44,123 bases of DNA, from the NCBI GenBank assembly GCA_016342645.1, contig JAEINX010000020.1, positions 1 to 44,123 on the forward strand. The letters are read 5' to 3'. How positions within the stretch are numbered: the first letter of the stretch is position 1; each line of letters opens with the position of its first letter. The notes under the pieces were generated by a model. It was not told where the DNA came from. It saw nothing but the letters and a program-made list of their open reading frames with translations, and made no database searches. Shown piece after piece: positions 33,930-42,498 of this stretch. Source of the DNA: Bacteroidales bacterium. GTDB taxonomy: Bacteria; Bacteroidota; Bacteroidia; Bacteroidales; JAEINX01. The position numbers were made by a program, and so were the translations under genes.

Positions 33930-34454
33930 TTGAGTGCTTTAAAAAGATATATTATCCAATTTGGGGGTTTGTCTATTGGAAATCATAATTTTGAATTCCA
34001 TGTTGACGATGCGTTCTTTGAGAATTTTGAGTATTCTGAGATTAAGGAAGGAGATGTGTTTGTTGACGTCTCACTTGAAAAACAAGAAACAATGTTAATA
34101 TTAAACTTTAGTATTAAAGGAAATGTTAATATTATTTGCGATCGATGCTCTGATTTTTTCGATTTACCGATTTCAACAAATCAACAATTGATTGTTAAAT
34201 TTGGTGATGAAGATTTTGAAGAAACCGATGATATTTTTGTTATTCCGTTTAACGAGCATAAAATTGATTTAAGCCAATTAATCTATGAATACATAAATTT
34301 ATCCGTACCCATCAAGAGGGTGCATCCTGATAATAAACATGGTAACTCGACATGTGATCCTGAAATAATTAAAATTATTGAAGGTTTATCTGAAAATAAT
34401 AGTACTGACAATAGGTGGGATGCCTTGAAAAAATTAAAAAACAAAACGAAATAA
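33930..34454 (+). CDS. DUF177 (YceD) protein
   Basis: A 174-residue protein. I choose the TTG at 33930 as the start (translating as MSALKRYIIQFGGL): family members begin at this point, and the only upstream candidate in frame, at 33900, lies inside the promoter. Family features are the N-terminal FGGLSIGNHNFEFHVDD, the cysteine pair in NIICDRCSDFFDLP and the C-terminal CDPEIIKIIE. DUF177 proteins are encoded next to rpmF in most bacteria and have been linked to 23S rRNA or ribosome assembly. It is the first gene of the DUF177-rpmF-fabH operon, with gaps of 27 and 20 bp. Confidence 0.9.
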   Translation: MSALKRYIIQFGGLSIGNHNFEFHVDDAFFENFEYSEIKEGDVFVDVSLEKQETMLILNFSIKGNVNIICDRCSDFFDLPISTNQQLIVKFGDEDFEETDDIFVIPFNEHKIDLSQLIYEYINLSVPIKRVHPDNKHGNSTCDPEIIKIIEGLSENNSTDNRWDALKKLKNKTK

Positions 34455-34481
34455 ATTATAAATATTTTAAAATAATATAAA

Positions 34482-34667
34482 ATGGCTCATCCGAAGAGAA
34501 AAATTTCTAAACAAAGAAGAGATAAAAGGAGAACACATTACAAAGCAACAGCTCCTACAACAATAATCTGTTCAAACTGTGGTGCATCAATCCTCTATCA
34601 CAGAGTATGCTCCGAATGTGGATATTATAAAGGTAAGTTAGCTATTGAAGTGGCAGAAACCGAATAA
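34482..34667 (+). CDS. rpmF: 50S ribosomal protein L32
   Basis: A 61-residue basic protein beginning [20 protein letters not shown], characteristic of bL32. The zinc ribbon is complete (CSNCG and CSECG, four cysteines), so this is the zinc-binding form. It sits between DUF177 and fabH as in many bacteria. Confidence 0.97.
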   Translation: MAHPKRKISKQRRDKRRTHYKATAPTTIICSNCGASILYHRVCSECGYYKGKLAIEVAETE

Positions 34668-34687
34668 TTTTTTCTTAATCAAATTAG

Positions 34688-35686
34688 ATGAAAAAATTAA
34701 TTAAAGCAGCAATAACTTCAGTTAATAGTTATGTTCCTGATTATATTCTGGATAATGATGAATTAGCCTCTATGGTTGATACATCCGATGAATGGATAAT
34801 GTCAAGAACAGGAATTAAAGAAAGACATATTCTAAAAGGAAATGGCAAGGGTGTTTCCTACATGGCTTCTAATGCTGTTGAAGGACTTTTAGAAAAAAGC
34901 AATACCTCTCCTGATGAAATTGGATTATTAATATGCGGAACTGTTACAGCCGATTATCATTTTCCTGCTACCGCAAATCTCATTTGTGATAAAGTGGGAA
35001 TAAAGAATGCTTTTAGTTACGATATTAATGCTGCTTGCTCAAGTTTCATTTATTCTTTGATTACGGCTTCCAAGTTTATTGAAACCGGAGCCTATAATAA
35101 AGTAATAGTTGTTGGTGCCGACAAAATGTCTTCAATAGTTGATTATTCTGATAGAACTACTTGTGTTTTATTTGGAGATGCGGCTGCAGCCGTATTATTA
35201 GAGCCTACAAAAGAAGATGTTGGGATAATGGATTCCATTTTAAGATCAGACGGGTCGGGAGCATTTCATTTATATCAAAAAGCAGGTGGTTCGGTGAAAC
35301 CTCCTTCGCATGAATCAATTGATGCCAAAGAGCATTTTGTTTATCAAGAAGGCCAGCCTGTTTTCAAGTTTGCCGTTACAAAAATGGCAGATGTTTCTGT
35401 TGAAATAATGAAAAAAAATAATTTATCAGCCGAAGATGTTACCTGGCTTGTTCCTCATCAGGCAAATTTGAGAATTATTGATGCTACTGCAAAAAGAATG
35501 GGAATCAGAAAAGAACAAGTTATGATAAATATTCAAAAATACGGAAATACAACTTCAGCTACAATTCCTCTTTGTTTAGCGAATTGGGAACAACAATTGA
35601 AAAAAGGCGATAATCTGATTTTATCTGCTTTTGGTGGCGGATTTACATGGGGATCAATTTATTTAAAATGGGCCTATAATTCCTAA
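34688..35686 (+). CDS. fabH: 3-oxoacyl-ACP synthase III (FabH)
   Basis: A 332-residue thiolase-fold enzyme that starts fatty-acid synthesis by condensing acetyl-CoA with malonyl-ACP. The catalytic triad is intact: Cys ~117 in NAACSSFIYSL, His ~257 in VPHQANLRIID, Asn ~287 in KYGNTTSATIP. The N-terminal DTSDEWIMSRTGIKERHI and C-terminal GDNLILSAFGGGFTWGSIYL are typical. It is third in the DUF177-rpmF-fabH operon and is followed by a terminator. In many bacteria plsX lies between rpmF and fabH; it is absent here. Confidence 0.96.
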   Translation: MKKLIKAAITSVNSYVPDYILDNDELASMVDTSDEWIMSRTGIKERHILKGNGKGVSYMASNAVEGLLEKSNTSPDEIGLLICGTVTADYHFPATANLICDKVGIKNAFSYDINAACSSFIYSLITASKFIETGAYNKVIVVGADKMSSIVDYSDRTTCVLFGDAAAAVLLEPTKEDVGIMDSILRSDGSGAFHLYQKAGGSVKPPSHESIDAKEHFVYQEGQPVFKFAVTKMADVSVEIMKKNNLSAEDVTWLVPHQANLRIIDATAKRMGIRKEQVMINIQKYGNTTSATIPLCLANWEQQLKKGDNLILSAFGGGFTWGSIYLKWAYNS

Positions 35687-35745
35687 AATTTAGTTTTCTC
35701 AAACTTATTTTTATTAGACGTTTGAGTATATTCGTGTAAAAATAA

Positions 35746-35780
35746 AAAGAGCAACTCCCCCTAGAGTTGCCCTTTCTTTT
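35746..35780 (+). terminator. Terminator after fabH
   Basis: GCAACTC (35751-35757) pairs with GAGTTGC (35764-35770), extended by GAAA/TTTC outside one mismatch, then a T-rich tail. The rest of the 341-bp gap to 36027 holds no gene that I can see. Confidence 0.8.
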
Positions 35781-36027
35781 TAAACAATGAATAAAACAGT
35801 TTTAAATTATTTTATTCCCTTTTTATTAAAAAACCTACTATTAAAATTTATTAATCAACTTTCTTTATAATTATCCTTTTATAGAACATCCAATAATATG
35901 CCAAAATCAAAAGTCATTGATTATTAATTGGTTTAAAACAAGAATGTAAATTTTAAATCTTGAAATAGGAAAAAAATTCCCCAAAAAGATAATTTTCAAA
36001 AAACATTATAGAATAATGATATCTGAT

Positions 36028-37032
36028 TTATTCCTCAACAAAGCTTAGCGAATACAAAATTGCCTCGAGTTGCCTCATGTATTTTACTTTCTTCTCTTTT
36101 GGATTATAGAGATAGGCATCGGCAGTAATAACTTTCAGGCTTTTGTCGTTAACGAGAGTATAGCTAAGAAAAGGCCCTCCCATAAAATTACCCTCAACTT
36201 TCCATAAACCTCTTGTTTCGATAGCAAAATTATTGTTGAAATTGATTTCTTTAAAGAAAGGATAAATCACATCTTGCGAAACTTTCATATAAGAACCGTC
36301 TGAAGGGCCTGGAATAAATTGCTTTGTAATAGAATCCCTGATGTCAATAATTCTTTTCGGCTCATAAGCAATTGTATCGGTATAATCATAAGAATAGATC
36401 AATATTCCCTCACCAAAAGTATGTGTTTCTTTACGTAACCAGATAAAATCTTTTCCTTTTTGAGCAATATAAAAACCACCCGGGATAATCATCGAGATTC
36501 CGAATTTATCTTTCAATTCATTTTTTATTGAAATATCGGCAAAGGATTTAAAGGTCCCTATTATTCTTCTTCTTTCAACCTTGTCAAAAAGCAAAGTGAA
36601 CGATTCCTTGCTTTTATTAAAAGCCTTTAAGAATGCTTCTTCACTTGGAGCGGTTATTTTAATAACTCTTTGGGGCTGCGCCCACAAGTCTTTTTTGGTT
36701 TCAATATTGGTTTTTTTTATTTTTTCATCAATGTTTACAATGAAAATATTTCGGTGGAGTTGAAACATTTTTTTAAACTTGGGTTCAGGAATGTTAACAA
36801 CCGAAAAAGCAGGTTCAGGTTGCGGTAGGCCAATATGCTCTTGTGCAAACCAATCTTTAATGGTTTTCCCAATTTTGGAATTCCATTGAGCTTCATTATT
36901 TGTAACAACAATCATCTCGGCGGTTTTCCCTGAAGAATGTTTCAAAACGGGAACTTTAAGTTCGCATGACTGAATAGTAAAGAGAGAAAGAAGAATTATT
37001 AAAATGTTAGGAAGAAAATGATTTTTTTTCAT
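36028..37032 (-). CDS. DUF4837 lipoprotein
   Basis: A 334-residue protein with a lipoprotein signal (MKKNHFLPNILIILLSLFTI, lipidated Cys near residue 23). DUF4837 features: HSSGKTAEMIVVTNNEAQWN near the start, GIGLPQPEP-like segment (EHIGLPQPEPAFSVVNIPEP), TETKKDLWAQPQRVI-type middle, and RGLWKVEGNFMGGPFLSYTL towards the end. The family is restricted to Bacteroidota and has no assigned function. The gene appears monocistronic. Confidence 0.88.
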   Translation of the reverse strand: MKKNHFLPNILIILLSLFTIQSCELKVPVLKHSSGKTAEMIVVTNNEAQWNSKIGKTIKDWFAQEHIGLPQPEPAFSVVNIPEPKFKKMFQLHRNIFIVNIDEKIKKTNIETKKDLWAQPQRVIKITAPSEEAFLKAFNKSKESFTLLFDKVERRRIIGTFKSFADISIKNELKDKFGISMIIPGGFYIAQKGKDFIWLRKETHTFGEGILIYSYDYTDTIAYEPKRIIDIRDSITKQFIPGPSDGSYMKVSQDVIYPFFKEINFNNNFAIETRGLWKVEGNFMGGPFLSYTLVNDKSLKVITADAYLYNPKEKKVKYMRQLEAILYSLSFVEE

Positions 37033-37077
37033 GTTATTTTAATTTTGGTGTAAATACTTATATGAACGATTACTAAA

Positions 37078-37302
37078 AGATTTGTGATTAGTGAATAGAG
37101 GTTAGTGATTGTAAAACATAGCCTTTGAAAGATAATTTTTTTTAGTATTAAATTTCTTACAGCAGTTTCATTACTCATTATCCCGAAAAATTGGGAAAAT
37201 CAAATCGTTTGTATTCCAATTGCTTCAAAATCATTAGACAAAATTCATATTATGCCAGTTACATCCTTATTCACTAATCACTAATCGCCATTCACAAATC
37301 TT
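37078..37302. repeat. Inverted-repeat-bounded intergenic stretch
   Basis: The left edge (37078-37111) and the reverse complement of the right edge (37267-37302) share AGATTTGTGA and GATTAGTGAATA words, and each edge also repeats TTAGTGATT internally. The 225-bp interval has no coding capacity that I recognise. It may be a decayed MITE-like element or a wordy repeat of the kind also seen at 22.7 kb and 42.5 kb. Confidence 0.45.
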
Positions 37303-37317
37303 CAATTTCATTATATA

Positions 37318-39006
37318 TTAACTTTTTATTGCAACTTTTATTTTCTGACCGGGTTTAAGTTTATTAGCATTCCTTATGTTGTTGAGGTTTTTAATTTGTT
37401 TAACAGTTACTCCTTTATACATTTCGGCGATATCCCAAAGAGTATCACCTTTTTTAACCGTATGATAAACATACTTTTCGGGAGTATTATCGATTTTTTT
37501 AGAATTCTTTCTGTCATCAGGATAAACAATTAATTTTTGATTTGGGTGGATAGTGTTTCGCTTCAAATTGTTCCAGCTTTTCAAATCATCGACCGAACAA
37601 TTGTATTTGTTTGCAATAATAGCAAGGCTTTGGCCACTTTTCACATAATGAATATCTTTTTTTAAATTATCAGTATTTTTGAGTTTAGGTTTATATGTTG
37701 ATGTGTTTTTATAAGTAGTTTGCCCATAGACAATAATTTTTTGTTTAGGATAAATCGTATTGCCTTTTAAATTATTCCAGCTTTTTAGTTTACTAACCGA
37801 TGTTCCATATTTATTAGCAATACTTCCAAGGTTTTCTCCCGATCTGACAATATGATAGTTTCTTTGCTTTGCTTTTTTAATTTCGGCAAGCAGTTTATCT
37901 CTTTTGATTCCTTTTTTTGATTTAAAATTATAGAGAGTAGTTTCATTATTGATAAAATCGCCAATAAATTCTTTTGGAAGACGTAATGAATACTTTTTCC
38001 CGTTTACAGCAGGGATAATTCCCATTTTAAACGAAGGGTTTAAAAACTTTAAATCTCCATATGGAACATTCAACATTTCCGAAATCTGATCGAACGATAA
38101 CACATCTTTCACAATAACCGTATCAATTCCATTATATAAAATTCCAGGGTCGATAGGATATATATTATGTTCGGGCGAATAGCTCATAACATAATTAACG
38201 GCAATAAAAGCCGGAACATAACCCCTTGTTTCTCTCGGTAAAAAGGGTTGAATTGCCCAGAAATTCTTTACTCCACCGGCTCGCCGCATTGCTTTATTAA
38301 CGTTTCCGGCTCCCGAATTATAGGCTGCTAAAGCCAGCGACCAATCATGATAAATATCAAACAAATCGCATAAGTGTTCGCAGGCGGCAATTGTTGCCTT
38401 CTCGGGATCGAACCTTTCGTCAACAAAGGACGAAACTTTTAAACCATAAACTTTCCCTGTTCCATACATAAATTGCCATAAACCCTTAGCTCCAACACGT
38501 GAACCGGCAGTGGGATTTAATGCCGATTCAACAATTGCAAGATATTTTAGTTCAAGAGGCATGTCGTATTTATCGAGATATTCTTCAAACATAGGAAAAT
38601 AAACTTCTGCAAGCCCTAACATTTTTGATGTCAGACCGCGTTTGCGAACAGCATAAAGATTTATAAAATCTTTCACATTGTTATTAAAAACCAATTCAAT
38701 AGGAGTTTCGGCGTTTAGTAATTCAATTCTTGCTTCATAAATTGTATCATGATATTTTGGAATCGTTTCAAACGCAAAATTATATGTATTTAGAATCGAA
38801 GTATCGGTAGTAAATAAATAATCGTTAAAATATTTAATATTCACGAGGCTGTCAAGCATTTCGATCATCGGATAATCATAAATAAAAGCATCCGTAACAA
38901 CAGTGGTGTCGTCTTTTGGCGAAAAATAACCGGCATTAGCCGTATTGGTTTGTAGTGAAATAATTAAAATAATAAATAGTAGGTAAATTTTATTCAAGTG
39001 CTTCAT
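37318..39006 (-). CDS. mltD: Membrane-bound lytic transglycosylase D with LysM repeats
   Basis: A 562-residue periplasmic enzyme that cleaves peptidoglycan glycan strands to 1,6-anhydro ends. Signal peptide: MKHLNKIYLLFIILIISLQT. The SLT domain covers about residues 135-290, with catalytic Glu ~160 in LAIVESALNPTAGS, then GAKGLWQFMYGTGKVYGL and LALAAYNSGAGNVNKAM. Three LysM peptidoglycan-binding repeats follow (YHIVRSGENLGSIANKYGTS, HYVKSGQSLAIIANKYNCSV, YHTVKKGDTLWDIAEMYKGV). There is no lipobox, so it is probably released or anchored by the uncleaved signal. The domain order matches Bacteroidota MltD. Confidence 0.93.
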   Translation of the reverse strand: MKHLNKIYLLFIILIISLQTNTANAGYFSPKDDTTVVTDAFIYDYPMIEMLDSLVNIKYFNDYLFTTDTSILNTYNFAFETIPKYHDTIYEARIELLNAETPIELVFNNNVKDFINLYAVRKRGLTSKMLGLAEVYFPMFEEYLDKYDMPLELKYLAIVESALNPTAGSRVGAKGLWQFMYGTGKVYGLKVSSFVDERFDPEKATIAACEHLCDLFDIYHDWSLALAAYNSGAGNVNKAMRRAGGVKNFWAIQPFLPRETRGYVPAFIAVNYVMSYSPEHNIYPIDPGILYNGIDTVIVKDVLSFDQISEMLNVPYGDLKFLNPSFKMGIIPAVNGKKYSLRLPKEFIGDFINNETTLYNFKSKKGIKRDKLLAEIKKAKQRNYHIVRSGENLGSIANKYGTSVSKLKSWNNLKGNTIYPKQKIIVYGQTTYKNTSTYKPKLKNTDNLKKDIHYVKSGQSLAIIANKYNCSVDDLKSWNNLKRNTIHPNQKLIVYPDDRKNSKKIDNTPEKYVYHTVKKGDTLWDIAEMYKGVTVKQIKNLNNIRNANKLKPGQKIKVAIKS

Positions 39007-39068
39007 TAAGTTATCGTATGGTTAAGTTTTTATAATATTCTTTCTTTTCGTGTGTTTTCAAAAACGTG

Positions 39069-39076
39069 CAAATTTA
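39069..39076 (-). promoter_or_regulatory. Candidate -7 element for mltD (minus strand)
   Basis: TAAATTTG on the minus strand fits TAnnTTTG, about 63 bp upstream of the start at 39006. No clear -33 box. Confidence 0.45.
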
Positions 39077-39414
39077 CAGTTTTTATTTTGAGAATTATTA
39101 AATAAAACGTTAATGTTTTAAACGAATTTTAAGGGAAAAATTATTTCGATTTTGCTTTTATTTTTTTTATACCTTGAATCCGGCTTAAGAAGCAATTATT
39201 CGTGAAACCCTAAAAAAATAAATTTGTTATAATGTTGATTATTAGAATGTAAATATTAATTTATTCAAGCACTCAGGGCATAAGAACTTTTTTAGATACG
39301 GATCATTATTAATGATAATATTTCATAATATTAACACAAGTAGAACGCTTGTTGTTTAGAAAATCACATATTCAAGCAAAGGAAAAGCCTTCTCCTAAAA
39401 AAAATTATTTTCAA
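39077..39414. other. Gene-free gap between mltD and tatA
   Basis: The 408-bp interval (39007-39414) has no convincing frame or RNA structure beyond the promoter element above. Confidence 0.45.
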
Positions 39415-39615
39415 CTACTTTTTATTGCTTGAGTTGTCCTTATCTTTTTTGTCTTCTTCAATATTATTTATGCCGTCTTTAAATTCCTTAACACCTCTTC
39501 CAAGGCCCTTCATTAATTCGGGAATTTTTTTGCCACCGAATAATAACAGAACAACGGCAACAATAATTACAATTTCCCATCCGCTTAAAATACCGAGAAT
39601 AATCCATAAATTCAT
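39415..39615 (-). CDS. tatA: Twin-arginine translocase subunit TatA/TatE
   Basis: A 66-residue protein with the TatA plan: a short periplasmic N-terminus, one membrane helix (about residues 13-27, [16 protein letters not shown]), the FGGKKIPEL hinge, an amphipathic helix ([14 protein letters not shown]) and a charged tail ([14 protein letters not shown]). It forms the pore of the Tat pathway for folded proteins. tatC is not in the window. Confidence 0.93.
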   Translation of the reverse strand: MNLWIILGILSGWEIVIIVAVVLLLFGGKKIPELMKGLGRGVKEFKDGINNIEEDKKDKDNSSNKK

Positions 39616-39642
39616 TTCAATAGAATTTTATAATTAATTACA

Positions 39643-39650
39643 CAAAAGTA
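39643..39650 (-). promoter_or_regulatory. Candidate -7 element for tatA (minus strand)
   Basis: TACTTTTG on the minus strand fits TAnnTTTG, 28 bp before the start codon. No -33 box seen. Confidence 0.4.
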
Positions 39651-39715
39651 CAAAATTTGTTGAATCGGGATAAATAAAATTTTAATAATGATAAATGATA
39701 AAAACTAAAAATTAG

Positions 39716-39723
39716 TAGTTTTG
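39716..39723 (+). promoter_or_regulatory. Candidate -7 element for the peptidylarginine deiminase gene
   Basis: TAGTTTTG fits TAnnTTTG and would give a leader of about 155 nt. No -33 box is evident, so support is partial. Confidence 0.35.
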
Positions 39724-39885
39724 CTTCTGTTTTTAATGAATTTAATTTTAGTTTATTACAAAAATAAATATATTTTCGATTGATAAATTTATTTAACTTT
39801 TAATATCTAATGCAACCATTTATAAATTTAATAAGTCAGTATGTTATTGGTTTTAAAATATTTTAAAATAAAAAAATAAAACAAA

Positions 39886-42444
39886 ATGAAAAACATTTTC
39901 TTACAACTCTCATTCTTAATATTAAGCGTATTATTAATATCAAATATTGAGTTAAAAGCTCAAGAAAAGTTCAATGAAGTAAAAAAACTTACCCATTGGA
40001 TGACTCCCGAAGAGCTTCTCAGAAAAGATGAAATCGGAAAAGATTTTACTCCGACTGATCCGCCTGAAGCTCCTGTTAGAAATATAGCAGAATTTAATCA
40101 AATGCAAGGTGTTTTGATTCGCTATCCTTTTGGGATTTCTTTGAGTATAATTAAGGAAATGGCAGAAGATGTGATGGTAACTACTGTAGTTGCGAGTCAA
40201 AGCCAGGAAAATTATGTTACAACTCAATATACAAATGCAGGTGTAAATCTAAACAATTGTAATTTTATACAAGCTCCTTCCGATTCGTATTGGACAAGAG
40301 ATTACGGCCCTTGGTTTGTTGTTGACGGCAATAATAATTTCGGCGTCATGGATTTTCCCTATAACCGACCACGGCCTGCCGATAATAATATTCCTGTCGA
40401 AGTTGCAGGATTTTTAGATATTGATCTTTATGGAATGAATGTGATTCATACCGGAGGAAATTATATGACTGACGGTATGGGAATATCAGCTTCTTCAACA
40501 TTGGTTTGGGACGAAAATCCTTCTTTAACACATGAACAAATCAATCAGTATTTTGAAGATTATCTCGGCGTACACACCTACCATGTTATTCCCGATCCCA
40601 ATAACACTTATATTGACCATATTGATTGTTGGGGAAAATTTCTTGATGTTGATAAGGTATTGATTCGCTCGGTTCCTCAAAGCCATCCTCAATACGATGA
40701 AATTGAAGCAACAGCAGCTTATTTTGCTGAACAAATTTCATCTTATGGTGTTCCTTATCAAGTTTTCAGAGCTTATACACCAAATAACCAACCTTATTCC
40801 AACTCATTAATTTTAAATAAAAAAGTTCTTGTTCCCATTACAGGCTCACAATGGGATGATGATGCTATTGAAGTTTATCAGCAAGCTATGCCCGGATATG
40901 AGATTCTTGGTTTTACGGGTAGTTGGGAATCTACAGATGCTTTACATTGCCGAGCCAAAGGAATTGCAGATTTGAATGCTGTTTATATTAATCATGTTCC
41001 GATACTTGGAGATGTTCCGGTTGAGGATGAATATCAAATTGAAGCATCAATTACAGCCTACAGCGGCTCACCTCTTTATTCCGATTCATTATTTATTTAT
41101 TATAGCGTTAATGGCTTTCCATATACTCAAACTTTAATGACTTATATTGAGGGATCAACGTATGCAGGAACAATCCCCGGGCAAGGTGCCGGAAGTCAGG
41201 TTGAATATTATTTATATGCTGCAGATGAGTCAGGTAGAAATGCAACTCATCCGTTTATCGGTTCTCCCGATCCTCATGTTTTCAATGTTGAAGGTTCTTC
41301 TCAAACACTTTCATTATCTTTGGGTTATCAATTTATTTCATCAAATGTTTCACCTGATGATCCTGATCTGCTTGTTGTTCTTTCAGAAATATTAAATGAT
41401 AATCTTGACTATGTTAGAAATTCGCAAGGCGGAACTCTTAGAAAAATAGGCCCGAATTGGATTAATAATATTGGCGATTGGGCTGAAGAAGAAGGATATT
41501 TGTTTAAAATGAATGCCGATGATTCATTTACAATTAATGGGACGGCAATTGACGTCTCAACTCCAATTAACCTTTATGAAGGATACCGGTTTATTGCTTA
41601 TTTTCCGACTGAATCTATGGATGCACTTACAGCTTTTGCCGGAATTTTGAATGATAATTTAGATTATATCAGAAACTCTAACGGAGAAGTGTTAAGAAAA
41701 ATAGGTCCAAATTGGGTTAATGGAATTGGAAATGCCAATCCGGGTGAAGGTTATCTCGTAAAAATGTTTTCTCCAGATGTATTAGTTTACCCAACTTCAG
41801 GAGAAAAGTCATCTAAGATTAATTCTATGTCAAAAGCTGAGCATTTTAATTTTGAGGGAGGAAATGCTGCCGATCCGGTTTACACTATTTATATTTCAGG
41901 GCTTGAAATAGGAGATGAGGTAGCTGCCTTTGATGGAGAAAAATTGGTTGGTGCAACGAAAATTATTTCCCATAATACTTTTGAAAATTCTATGCCAGTT
42001 TTTAAAACATTATCAAATAAAGAAGGATTTGCTGAAGGAAACAAGCTTATGCTGAAGGTTTGGTCAATTTCTTCAAATCGGGAAATAGAGTTTTCATTTA
42101 ATACCATAAATCCACACGGAAATGCTTACCTTGAGCAAACATTTCCTTATTCTGATGGAGAATATAGTATTTACAATCTAAATAAATCAACAAGCAACTT
42201 GAATGACGAAATTTTAGTTGATGTTTTGGTTTTTCCGAATCCGGCAAAAGATTTAATTAGTTTTTCTTCTGAAACTAAAATTGACAGGATTTTAATTTTA
42301 AACACTTCCGGTCAAGTGGTTGAGGATGTCCTTGCAGGTGTAAATAATTTTAATATCAATGTCTCGAACTATAAAACCGGTGTGTATTTCATAAAAATTG
42401 TAACTTTAGAAAATATTATAAGTAAAAAGATATTTATTAATTGA
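39886..42444 (+). CDS. Secreted peptidylarginine deiminase (PPAD type) with T9SS sorting domain
   Basis: An 852-residue secreted enzyme. After a signal peptide (MKNIFLQLSFLILSVLLISN) a PAD_porph domain covers about residues 60-375. The catalytic set is complete: Asp139 (WTRDYGPW), His245 and Asp247 (HIDCWGKFL), Asn306 (YSNSLI), Cys355 (ALHCRAKGI). Spacing is almost that of Porphyromonas PPAD (D130, H236, D238, N297, C351), and Arg161/Arg163 fall where PPAD has R152/R154, which bind the substrate carboxylate. An Ig-like segment (~385-465) follows, then two related repeats (~470-645, each with ILNDNLDYVRNS and LRKIGPNW) and a further beta domain. The end is a T9SS type A sorting domain (VFPNPAKDLISFSS, GVYFIKIVTLEN). 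It should turn peptidyl arginine into citrulline outside the cell. The agmatine deiminase name often given to this superfamily fits less well. Confidence 0.88.
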   Translation: MKNIFLQLSFLILSVLLISNIELKAQEKFNEVKKLTHWMTPEELLRKDEIGKDFTPTDPPEAPVRNIAEFNQMQGVLIRYPFGISLSIIKEMAEDVMVTTVVASQSQENYVTTQYTNAGVNLNNCNFIQAPSDSYWTRDYGPWFVVDGNNNFGVMDFPYNRPRPADNNIPVEVAGFLDIDLYGMNVIHTGGNYMTDGMGISASSTLVWDENPSLTHEQINQYFEDYLGVHTYHVIPDPNNTYIDHIDCWGKFLDVDKVLIRSVPQSHPQYDEIEATAAYFAEQISSYGVPYQVFRAYTPNNQPYSNSLILNKKVLVPITGSQWDDDAIEVYQQAMPGYEILGFTGSWESTDALHCRAKGIADLNAVYINHVPILGDVPVEDEYQIEASITAYSGSPLYSDSLFIYYSVNGFPYTQTLMTYIEGSTYAGTIPGQGAGSQVEYYLYAADESGRNATHPFIGSPDPHVFNVEGSSQTLSLSLGYQFISSNVSPDDPDLLVVLSEILNDNLDYVRNSQGGTLRKIGPNWINNIGDWAEEEGYLFKMNADDSFTINGTAIDVSTPINLYEGYRFIAYFPTESMDALTAFAGILNDNLDYIRNSNGEVLRKIGPNWVNGIGNANPGEGYLVKMFSPDVLVYPTSGEKSSKINSMSKAEHFNFEGGNAADPVYTIYISGLEIGDEVAAFDGEKLVGATKIISHNTFENSMPVFKTLSNKEGFAEGNKLMLKVWSISSNREIEFSFNTINPHGNAYLEQTFPYSDGEYSIYNLNKSTSNLNDEILVDVLVFPNPAKDLISFSSETKIDRILILNTSGQVVEDVLAGVNNFNINVSNYKTGVYFIKIVTLENIISKKIFIN

Positions 42445-42456
42445 TTTAGTACTTAG

Positions 42457-42488
42457 AGTGCCTAAAGTGTAAAGTGCCTAAAGTTAAT
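42457..42488. repeat. Two 16-bp tandem units
   Basis: AGTGCCTAAAGT at 42457-42468 recurs exactly at 42473-42484, giving 16-bp units. It fills most of the 54-bp gap between the deiminase stop and the next start. Confidence 0.6.
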
Positions 42489-42498
42489 GAACTAAATA

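Noticed and set aside
39886..42444. Agmatine deiminase
   Set aside because: Superfamily name only; signal peptide, T9SS tail, PPAD spacing and the two conserved arginines favour a peptidylarginine deiminase.
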